A DNA stretch of 64,000 nucleotides from Hofstenia miamia (lineage: Eukaryota; Xenacoelomorpha; Acoela). Shown here piece by piece: positions 39,185-49,600 of this stretch. A program made the translations under genes and the position numbers. The notes beneath the pieces are model-generated. The model made no database searches and was not told where the DNA came from. It was given only the letters and a program-made list of their open reading frames with translations. The stretch's first letter is position 1. Each line of letters begins with the position of its first letter. The DNA lies in contig SCFE01000019.1 of assembly GCA_004352715.1 (NCBI GenBank), forward strand, positions 1,411,036 to 1,475,035, read 5' to 3'.

Positions 39185-42100
39185 TATATTTATGGAATTC
39201 TTTAATGTTTATCTTAGTCAAAGACGCCTGAATATTAATGCCGCAAGATTATTTTCGTATATCTTTGGCGTTATTATTATTTGAAAAATGCGCGATGTTC
39301 TGACATTTCTATTAGAGCGGCCTAATTAGATATTGGCGCACATTCCTTATAAATAGAAGAAAATAATATCACTGACTTTTTCACATTAAGTCTTGTAAAT
39401 GTTCATTCGATTACCTAATTCGTTACTAATTTGCATTAAAAACCTTGAAACATTTTTCTTTCAGCATCGCTTCTAAGCCATATTTACTAACCTCAGTTCA
39501 ATTTCTTTCAAACACTATGCCTTCATTTGCTCACTGTTCGATAAACCGCGCAGATTAATGAATGTTTGTTACGGTTGCGCTTACACTGATAATGCAATAC
39601 AATTTTTAGGATATATGCTAAACATTTTTATATTGTCACGTGATGTTATTCAAACCGTTGATATTATAGCTGATCTATATAACCTCTTTTATGCAATTTT
39701 ATTCATTCTATGGGATTTGATTTTCGATTGGATCAAGATTTCAAACTCTTCAGCAATGTTTCTCTATACCAGATTTGAAAACAGTTCGAATTGTTGTACA
39801 ATGACTGTCATTGATATGTTCGCATTTTGAAGAAAGATTAGTTCAATATAGACCCTTCGTTAAATGATAGGGTTCTTGAGATGCATCCATCCATTTTGAG
39901 CATGCGTATCATGAAGCTAACCGATGATTTTTATTTTGCAAATTTGACAAAATCTAATCATATCTTGCAAAACTTGCAATGATTTATGATGTACTCTACA
40001 AAATCTTAACAGTATATGTTTGTATAAATGAGAGCTAGTCTTCTTAATCCTAGAACTGTCGACTATCAAAATACACATTGTTTGTAGACATGGGGATAAT
40101 TGTCACATCAATAACAAACATTTCTGATTAAAGGGCTTTCTTTACAAATCATTGGCACTTACTGCAGACATGGGCATAATGCCAAGGATACACGAATTTA
40201 GTGCATATAGCACATTTTGATATAGATAATATGGATAAACATAGCAGCTTGATCTAGACTCTTCTCGTTGACCGTTATTGGAAGATGTACTCCTTAACAC
40301 AATATCAAAGTATTCTCTAATGTATCCTTAACGCTCAATTGTATAATTAGAACTTTAAAAAAACAGGTGCTATATATTATCACAATTCACATACATCAAG
40401 ACAATGCGTGTGAATTTACAAGAATAATTGACACTAATTTCTTAGTTCAGTATTCTTATATTTCTGATATATTCAGCATTTATATAATATTTAGTTGCGA
40501 AATTTGCATTCCTATTTAAATTTTATCAAAATTGTGTCCTGTATTTTGTTACTATTGACAATTGTCACTAGGTATACAGTTTTATGGTTAAGACGCCTTA
40601 TACCAAGTTGAGACCAGAAACAATGTTTTTTATCTTATGAAAACCACTAAAAATTTGTTTTTTTTTATTCTATTCACATAAATGATCGGCAATTTAATAT
40701 AATGCATAGATCGTTTTTTGGAAAAGCAGGTAGGGGGCACCGGCCTTATCCCGCTAAGTCCGTGCCCCGTATTATATAATTAAGATTTTTCAGAGATATC
40801 TTTCACTAATATTTTATCCAACCAGAGCTAATAGAATTTTATCAAATTTGCGGCGTTATAATCAAAATCAATTATTTAGTCTTATTAATTAGCTGCGAAT
40901 TGGAAAAGATATTAGTTAGCTTAACAGAATAATTACATCCTCTTAAAAGCAACAAATTGATTTTAATTAAAACGTAATGAAGTAATATTTTGCCTACGCA
41001 CTTGGTGATTGTTGATAACTTGAAAAATAAAAATGAGTGTATTAAAATTGCGTCCTCGCAGCTGATTTTCAAATAGCTTTTAATATAATTAAAACTAATT
41101 CGGCGTTTACTTTGCCAAGTACACGCCAAAACTCTAAATTCAATGTTTCAAGGAAGAACATTTCTGATTGGCCCATCTCATAGCAGGTAATTAGCTATAA
41201 CATGTCCGTTAATTTAGTTCGTGGTCTCGTTTCACTCGCGCTCGAAATGAGGCATCTAGAAGAAACATTAATGCTGACAATTTCATGTTTTGTTAAATGA
41301 CCCATTTCTTTTAATGTATTTTTTTGTTTTTTATCTTATCATAAATGCTTCGACGAGTTTAATTATACTGCTTTAATATTTAATATTTCATTTATTTTTT
41401 TCAAATATTGACAAAGAATCGGAGTCTTTGTTCAAAGAATTTGAGATTAAGCCTATTTTGTCTCATTCCTATCCTTGTTCTGTTTGCATTCTCATTGCCC
41501 CCCATGTCCCTGGGGTCATTGTATTTTCTTATATAATTTTTTGCTAGAAAAACAATTAAAATCGTGGGCGAATTGTGTTGTTTATAAACCCGTATGCATC
41601 GTAATACAAATTTTCACAATATGTAGACATTTTTACATTTGATTTTTTTCTCATTCAAATTTCCATCATTCCCTTGGAATTTTTATTTCAAAATTTTTAA
41701 TTTTGTATTTTGCAAATATTTAATAAAAATTGCGTATTAGTTAGTAATTTTCCCATAATGAAAGCACTAGAGTTCGTTCCATTCTAAAATATCAATTAAT
41801 TTGTTAAAATTCGGGTAAACCACCTCTGCCATTGTGATTTTTAATACTAATTTTTTTATTACAAAAATTTAATCTGGAAGAAGTCATGTACACTCTAGTT
41901 GCTCCTTATATTTGCCTATTTTTAGCCTTCTTTATTGATGAAATAATTTTTTCAATTATTGATAATATTATTTTTAAAGGATAACATTTTGTATAAGGGC
42001 AAGCAAAACTGCTGTAGGTGAGGAATTAATTGACAAACTAAAAATATTGATTTTCAACACATTTTCTAATAATAGATTTCAGCATATCAAGGCCATTAAT

Positions 42101-43277
42101 ATATTTCACTCAAATTCAAGAAATATTCTATATTTTGTCTTAGCAATCAATTGAAATTTAGCTTTGCTAATGTAATCTGTTATATCTAATATATATCAAT
42201 ATTTGAATTTTGGTAAAACAAGAAGAAATTTAAAGCATTTTAACTTTTTTGTAGGGTGTTGATTTTGTTGAGAAATTTTGTAACCAATCTTTAAAGTCAA
42301 CTACATTTTAGCGGAATCTAAAACTCTAGAAGGTAAACGTTTCATTGCTTGATCTGCTTGACCACTGCTGTGGACCACTATTGCTTAAATTTAATTTTCT
42401 TAAACATATATGCATGCCAACCAAGGTCGACTGAAAATAACATGGCTGTTTAAAACATGTTTGTAATTTTTGTTCTGAAACCTAGTGAATCAGGGAAATT
42501 TGCCTGGAAATCTATTTTTGAAAAGCATGTCTTTGTTTAAACACTTTTGTGAAAAGTATTTTTTAGACCTCTACATGCTAATATTTGAGATTGTTTAATA
42601 ATTAAAGACATTGTGTGTATGGTACAGTGCACAGTTCCTCATATTATATTGAACTTTCCCAGTTATTACTTAATGGATTTTGTATGACACTTTTATAACG
42701 TTAATTAAAGTTGATATACGAATAATGGCAACGCAAAATTAGCTTTTAGCACACTCTAAATTCTTTTTTTCTTCAAGTCAAATTTTATTTTAAAAATGTG
42801 TTTTTAGCGATAATTACTCTATTCCAAGGCGCTAAACTGCTGTAACATCAACAATGATTTGTTTTCAAATACGCTGGGAAATGGAATCCCCTCTTCCATT
42901 GTTTTAAGACAATAATCGCATATTATCGGTTGCCTCTCAGTGCGTGGGAATGTTCTTGCTGATCAAAAACATTATTCCATACCTCATTTCACAGACCATT
43001 TCTAGTTTTTTCATGCATTTTAAAATATTTTTAATAGCTGATAATCTAAATACAATTGCCATCTGGATATGAATAGATATATACAATTTTGAACATTTTC
43101 AATGTGAACAGACTCGAAGAAAGACCTGTTGAAGTTACCCACCCTTGATTACAATGTCTTTATTCAAAGTTTTTTTAAAAGAAATAGTAGTTTACTATTT
43201 TCCTTGATCACCACAGTTGTCGCGATATTTGATTTATTTTTTTAAATCATTAATTGTTTACAGATCCTTTCATTTAG

Positions 43278-43354
43278 GTGATCCAATGATGCCTGCCCAT
43301 CATCTACGCCAAGATAGCATTTCATCAGAACATAGTTTAGGATCTTCCCGAAAG
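43278..43354 (+). CDS. Internal exon 2, Ser-rich tail, unknown family
   Basis: A 77-base exon lies between a strong acceptor (CCTTTCATTTAG, ending 43277) and donor GTATGC (43355). Only one frame is open: GT completes a Cys codon with the T left by the exon at 17210, then 25 codons read DPMMPAHHLRQDSISSEHSL and GSSRK, leaving in phase 0. The other two frames stop at once, which makes the exon call and its phase firm. RQDS is a possible basophilic kinase site (R-x-x-S), and the composition (Ser, His, polar) suggests a disordered cytoplasmic segment. Because 77 is not a multiple of three, skipping this exon would change the frame of the next one. Confidence 0.72.
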
Positions 43355-44479
43355 GTATGCGATTTGATAAATTCACTTTTAATAATATTTGGTTAAGTTC
43401 TGTTTGGAATTGCTTATTTTAATTTTAATTCTTCCTCCCGACTTCCGCATTTTCGCTTTTCAACTAAACAAAAGAGGCTAATTCCTAGAGCCTCCTTCAA
43501 ATTCAATATCAAATACCATAATTTATTGAGTTTTTCATTTAATTCAATTTTTAATCGAAGTTGAAGGGGCTTGTTCTTTTATATTTTAATAGTCTCCTAT
43601 TAATGGTGTGGCAGAATAAAGATTAGTAAGAGGTATTTTCACCGATTTCCATTTTTCCAGCACCCGACCGCTTTCGCTTTTCAACGATGACCTGCCACTT
43701 TTCCTAGCCGCTTTTGTGATGAATGCGGTTTAATACTCTATAAACAAGTTGTAATTTTTTAGAATTTTAACATATTATCATTAGTTGAATTTTCAGTTTT
43801 GTTTCATTGACGTTTCATTGTGGGACATGAGTGGTAGAGTTCATCACAGTAGAGTGAGAGTTAAATTGAATGACTGTCGAACTATAATTGCACCTCGTTA
43901 TAATCAATAGCAAATTAAAATTGACTTCTAAGTGGGCATCTATTAACTTTAATAGAAGGAGCATCCGCGCAGAAATTCTTTCTATTTTGAGTGGAAATGA
44001 TTGCTACTTTTCTCAAATGCATTGCTTAAGTTCTTCCATTTTATTAAATAGTTGCGTTAATTTCAACTTTATGCGTTCAGAGCTTACCAAAGGTTTCTAA
44101 TCTTTTCTTTTAATTAATATCTGGTTGAGAAGGATCGCAAAAGGTATTTTATCGTTAATTTTTGAAATATTTTCTCGCTTTCTGGGGGCTTTACCTTTTT
44201 ACCATGAGCAATGGTGCTGTTCTCTGAAGACAATGGGGCTGTTCTCAAACTCAGACTTGATCTGCTCACGATAAAGGCCTTCTCCTTTAATCTTAGGTAT
44301 TCCCTGTATGCATTCAACACCAACAAATGTGTTTTGCTGTCCATGTGCTTATTGTCGGAAGCGAGAGTTGAATACTTTATCATTTTAAGCCTCCGTGTTT
44401 TACACAATAGGTGTTCATAAATGTTATTTTAAATGAATCTCATTCACAATTTTTCACAGTTTTTAAGCCTTGTTTTTAG
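43355..44479 (+). other. Intron of 1.1 kb between exons 2 and 3
   Basis: Starts GTATGC and ends TTGTTTTTAG. No features were seen apart from less AT-rich patches at about 43430-43510 and 43660-43730. Confidence 0.6.
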
Positions 44480-44597
44480 GTTGGAGAACATGTTTGTCGC
44501 TCCCCTCAGTTACCACGTCACGAAGACTCGTCTCCAACGAAAGACTCAAAAGTTCCTCCAAACGCTTTAGCAACCTTTCAATCAGCTCCTGGATCAA
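44480..44597 (+). CDS. Internal exon 3, Pro/Ser-rich tail, unknown family
   Basis: A 118-base exon lies after the acceptor TTAAGCCTTGTTTTTAG and before donor GTATGA (44598). Entered in phase 0, as exon 2 leaves it, it reads 39 codons starting VGEHVCRSPQLPRHEDSSPT, continues KDSKVPPNALATFQSAPGS and leaves one base (A). That A plus the GC opening the exon at 59264 makes Ser, so the phase agrees across all four exons. If the intron is retained the reading stops within four codons. A second frame (entry GT, 38 codons starting WRTCLSLPSVTTSRR) is also free of stops, so dual use is possible (see findings). The reading is hydrophilic and Pro/Ser-rich, with no domain. Confidence 0.68.
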
Positions 44598-47500
44598 GTA
44601 TGACCTGAGTGTGCATCAAGAGTTTCATATTTCCCCCCAAATCTGCCTAGCTTCTGCTATGGCATATTTGGAATTTTAGTTCGTTTTCGTTTGGTCGTTG
44701 GCCTTTCCTTGCATGCTAATTTCCTTTTCCAAGCATCTTAACATTTTATGCATGAATTCGTTTCGCTAACAATTTATCATTTTTGAATTTTCTTCGATTT
44801 TTCTGACCAATATGTTTTATAATCTGGAAAATCAAACGTTAAGATCAATATTTATATTGACACTGTGTAAAATTTCAGATTTGAACATTTAAGACTTTTT
44901 AATATCATTGTTTCGAAGGTAAATACTGATACGCGAAAAGATTCTGTTTTAGCTTGAAATATAGGACATATGTGTGTTCTAATTTTCAACTGTATCATGT
45001 TTACTGAAAATCAGATTATCGTTGGTCTGAAAAAATCGCAGAGATTACCATTCTCTATGTATTAAGGCTAGCATTTAAAGATTGCAAACATTAGTGTACT
45101 TGAATATGTTTCTTTGCATCGTCTTGCAACTTTCTTGAAACCATGATTGACTAATCAAACCAACTTTTACGGATACCGCATGCCTTGCGAATTATAGGAG
45201 TTCCCTAGTAAATGAACTGTTCATTTACAAGGTAATGCTCATATAGGTATATACAAGCCGTTTCCTTTAAAATTCTTGCAACTATTTTTCTGCGTCCAAT
45301 TTTTCGCAATTTCCAAATTCATAAAATCGATTTTCGTAAAACTGACAAATGGGGAATTGTGTTTACAAATGAGCTTGTTTTACGAATTCATTAGAGTTGG
45401 AATTTTTTAAATGACTAGTTCTTGAATTGAATGACATAAATTGCCTATTAAATGAGAAAGGGGATATTCGCAGAGAGATTGTTTAATGCATGGGTTACCA
45501 CTATATTTACAGTTAAGAAAACAGCAAATCTTATGACTACCAGATAATTTATATGTCTTTGTAAGGAATGCAATATACCTTGAGAAAACTAAGAAATTAT
45601 CAAACTGAAAGTGTCTCTATGACAAAAATTTTCTCGCTCCGTTGCTCGCTTATCTCAGCCTTCCAGCTACATATAGTAGAAACAGAAGTTTATTAGATGT
45701 TTTAAATGAATTAAACCGTTTACTAAGTAATTTGCCCCGAAAGTGCATGTTGGTTATACCTGTCAAGTCAATCGGACACTTTTTAAACTAATCCAATTGA
45801 AATAATCATTAATTAAACTCAGTGCAGAATTCATTCATACTGGGTGTTAATTCTTGGGATGCACAACGTCTACTAAAAGTTAGCATGGGCCAAGGGTCAA
45901 ATGGAACCTAGGGCCTTGCGATTTTAATTTCAATTTTCTGTGAAAGACGCAGGGCCCTGAATCAATTGCAATCACATTTTTAATTGTTAATCTTCATTGC
46001 TAATTGTTCACTACATGTTGCTTTAATTGTTTTGTACATAACATGCTACATTTGTTCTTGACTCAAATAGGCATGTCGTTTTTTGTTTAATAAATAACTA
46101 GTTTAGTTTTCAATAGCTTTAGTTGCAATTTTTCATGCGTGGAGTTAGATATTTCTTTTCAAAGACATATCGAATATAAGCAAAACGTTAGATAAGAGAC
46201 AGTATAAACTATGTTTATTGTGATAGTCTAGATTTTATCCATAGGCGCTTATTGTCCCAATGCAATTTTAATTATTTTAATTTGTTAAAGATATCATTCG
46301 AAATCATTCAATGTAAATTAAATATATTTCAATTCCTTTTTCCATTTATACACAAGGAATGATGTCTTGGTCAAACTGAGTGTGGGTTGAGTCGGCTCAT
46401 TGGATCTGAAACGGCTTGGGTTTTATTTTTACTGTCATTTTTTTGGGTTTAACTTCTTTAATTTTGTTTTATTGATTTTTGCTTCATAGGGAAATTGGGT
46501 TGGGCCAGATTTTGAAACAAGCAGTAATTGTTGACCATGGTCGGTTAAACCAATAAATGAGATTCAAAATTTAATTGTCAAAAATTTTAATCGTAATTAT
46601 TACTATGAAATGCATGTAGGCTCATTTTTACTCGCTTATATTTTCGAGTTTGTGTTCAAGCTCGACTCTTTCCCAAGTCTATGTTAGGTTTAACCTATCT
46701 GCATTAAGTTTTTGATAGGTTTTCGCTTTGATCAACTTTATATCAAACTTAAATTATTTCTGTTATATTTATTTCCTTATTGTGTTTTTCATTTTCATTG
46801 TAGGTAGCTAAATTTTGAGACAATCATAATAAAATGCCATATCATAAGAAAATCGCATTTTCAAGCCGAAATTATATAAACATTAACAAATCAAAATCCC
46901 TTTGTGATGTCGTTTTAGATTTGTAATTCTCAATGTTTCATGTCATGCTTGCTTAACCGCCTTTAATTGCTTCTCGATTTCTAATTATAAACGCTTATAT
47001 AATTATATTTATGAATTATAAATAATTTATTTAATAGATTTTTAACACAGAATGTCCTCATTTATGAGACAGAAACTGCCAATTTAAATGCTGTTAAACA
47101 TGATTTCATTTACTGGCATTTTTAGCAAAGCTGACGGAAATGCAATGCAATTACAAACTAGAGTATGTTAATTAGAAAGCAACGAATAAATCTGTGAACA
47201 ATATATTTGCCAAATTCTTAAAACATTTCATTAAAATGTTTGACTAAGGTTTTTTTCATCAGTATTTAAAGTATGATTGTCGGAATTTTAAAAAATGCTT
47301 TTAGAAATATTTTATGAACGTTTTGCCAACTTGAATGTCAAGTTTAATATTACAGGGTTATAGTTCTATGCAAAAAATGAGACTAATAATGGTTGTCTTC
47401 TCATGGTTATTAAGGCGGGTCGAGTTTTCGAGATATGACCTTTGGACTGGTGGAGTATTTTCCTTTGACTATTATATAGAAGCAACCAATTAGCATATCT

Positions 47501-47689
47501 GAGACTTCAACCATTTTTTGAGGAAATAATTTTGAAAATATAGGCAAAATACATGCAAAATTGCTCATTTCTATTATTGTTTTAAATACAAAACACTCTA
47601 AAATACTGATGAAATGTTTATATTGTATGATTTTTTGTGAAAGTGATTTGGGCAAAAGGTGGAAATAACTAATTTAGAACAAAAGTTCA

Positions 47690-49600
47690 TAATTTTCACT
47701 GTAGTACCCTTTTGTAACATAAGAAGGTCTCAATTTACGACTGAGTACTTTAGCAACGATGTGTTTGTGCCTAGCCTCCAGTCCGTATACTGTATGTGAA
47801 GCCTCAGAAGTTAACTTTACAGCTCATTCAACACACTGTGAGTGTGAGGGTAGATCTGGTAGTTTTAATTTAGTACCATTCAACAAAGCTTCCTGAAGAT
47901 CATCGTCAGAAATGTCTTCTGTGACTGCAGGCTCACATATGCCGCTCTGAGAAAGGTTTATTAGTTCTGACCAATGATTAGCTTCAAAGTTAATAGTTGT
48001 AATCTTCTTCAATCTTTTCTTTGTGGATTTTCATTTTCGGATGGACACAATCTTTCTCAACGCTGTTTCTCTCACTTCTAAATCCTCGCACTTCAACATT
48101 GATACCAACATGTTTTCTGGAAGTAGGCCAAAAGCATTGTATTTCAGATTATTGAAAGCGACATCACGAACATCGTCAGACTGTTGTTTGGTTCTTTGAA
48201 TCATATCGAATATGTACTTTTGCTGACTATGAAACTTCCCATCCTTTTTAATTTCGAACCAAGAAACAGCATAAACTTCCACTATATACTTGATCAGCTT
48301 CTGCATTGGATCATATAGTTCTGAAGGGTAAGCACCTCTTACCCATAGACTCATCAGTCTAATCGCCAACGTTAACATCCTCGCGTGATTTAGTGGACCA
48401 ATTTTCCACGCTGCGTATTTTGGATTAACCTTACCACGCGATATACTAAGTGCATACTCTAAAAGAAGACGTTGATCACTGCTAAGATCTTTCAGGGTAT
48501 CTTCCGGGAAGAACATGTCGTCTAAGGCCCCAGAGAATTTGGCGAAATTTACTTGTGATAGCTCATGAAAGTCTTTTTCACATAATTTACCGATTGGTCC
48601 AGTAAAAGCAGTGGGACTTTTACTTGTACCATCTAAATGTTTTGATGCAAGGAGCATCCTATCGTGTGCAGCTTTCGGTTTAGTTTAGTTTCAAGACATG
48701 TTACAAGGCCACTTTCCCAACCTGTGTTGGTGCTTGTATCATCTAGAAGTACAGCTTTGATAGTTTCTGTGCTACTGAACTCTTCCAAAACACTAACAGT
48801 TTCCTCTGCCTGGGGAAGGCCAGTCGCTCCTTCCAACGGTATCACTCTATGGGTGAGGTACTCTCCATGTTCATNGCTTTCGGTTTATTTTAGTTTCAAG
48901 ACATGTTACAAGGCCACTTTCCCAACCTGTGTTGGTGCTTGTATTATCTAGAAGTACAGCTTTGATAGTTTCTGTGCTACTGAACTCTTCCAAAACACTA
49001 GCAGTTTCCTCTGCCTGGAGAAGGCCAGTCGCTCCTTCCAACGGTATCACTCTATGGGTGAGGTACTCTCCATGTTGATTTCCTGATTCTTTAGTGAAGG
49101 TCAAATGATGTTCTTGACCCCTTGCTTGTTTCAGTTTCTTATCTCCTTTTTCGTCAGTCACTTCTTTATATAACATGGTCTCTTTATCAACTTTTCCATC
49201 TACACCGATGCAGATATACTTCTCTAGATTCTGAGTATGCTTTTAATCACTCATTCACTTAATTCTAGACTTTTCCCTGTCCAGTTTTGACTTATCAACT
49301 ATTATTTGTTTCACTTCGAAGTCATCTTTTAACAGTTCCATCACCTTTAGATCAAGGATTAAGGCGTTAGCCAGACTAGCACCTAGCCTAGAGGATACAT
49401 CACCTCGAACCAAATCCATCGCGAATCTGGGAGTTTTGAGAAAATTGTAGCCACCACTTACAACGGTATTTGGACTGAACTCATTATCTTCATCGTTACC
49501 AGCTGATCTTTCCGATTTTGCAGAAATCAAATCTATATTTTGAGACGATGTTGTAGCGAAAGTAGAACTGGTCTCTTCTTTTCAACCTTGCTTTGTAGTT
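47690..49600 (-). pseudogene. Decayed transposase of an 'uncharacterized' invertebrate family (hAT-like fold?)
   Basis: The minus-strand segments, in order, are: TPRFAMDLVRGDVSSRLGAS and VDKSKLDREKSRIK (49255-49530, N-terminal helical region), EHHLTFTKESGNQHGEYLTH, then AVLLDDTSTNTGWESGL followed by IGCSLHQN, which resembles the hAT D..x..N plus C..H pattern. Next comes a long open block (48031-48657) with HLDGTSKSP, FTGPIGK, KIGPLNHARMLTLAIRLMSL and VEVYAVSWFEIKKDG. Last is a C-terminal block with LPDLPSHSQCVE, a TGA where the family normally has Arg, then AVKLTSEASHTVYGLEARHK. I know this motif series (GPIGK, SW..IK, P.HSQ.VERAVKL, G...RH) from many uncharacterized invertebrate proteins. 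Broken by a frameshift at 48633-48657, stops and a duplication. Confidence 0.75.
48671..49076. repeat. 201-bp tandem duplication split by a single N
   Basis: Bases 48671-48871 and 48876-49076 differ at about four positions by eye and are separated by a few bases including the N at 48875. The offset of 205 is not a multiple of three, so it also shifts the transposase frame. This is most simply two overlapping contig ends, or two alleles, joined at a gap. Confidence 0.85.

Larger units (their letters stand above)
17267..43277 (+). other. Intron of about 26 kb between exons 1 and 2
   Basis: Starts GTAAGA and ends CATTTAG. It contains the 78-bp array, a hAT, a piggyBac remnant, a hAT MITE and microsatellites, annotated separately. 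The remainder is AT-rich with no recognised gene. Islands that are clearly less AT-rich and look unique occur at about 22540-22690, 26995-27080, 28420-28620 and 28685-28810. They would be reasonable places to look for conserved enhancers, but that is inference only. The span 23640-23860 is also GC-richer without an open frame. Confidence 0.5.

Noticed and set aside
40735-40770. hAT-like end (GGGGGCACCGG...CCGCTAAGTCCGTGCCCC)
   Set aside because: Resembles hAT termini but lacks a clear CAG start, a partner end and a duplication.
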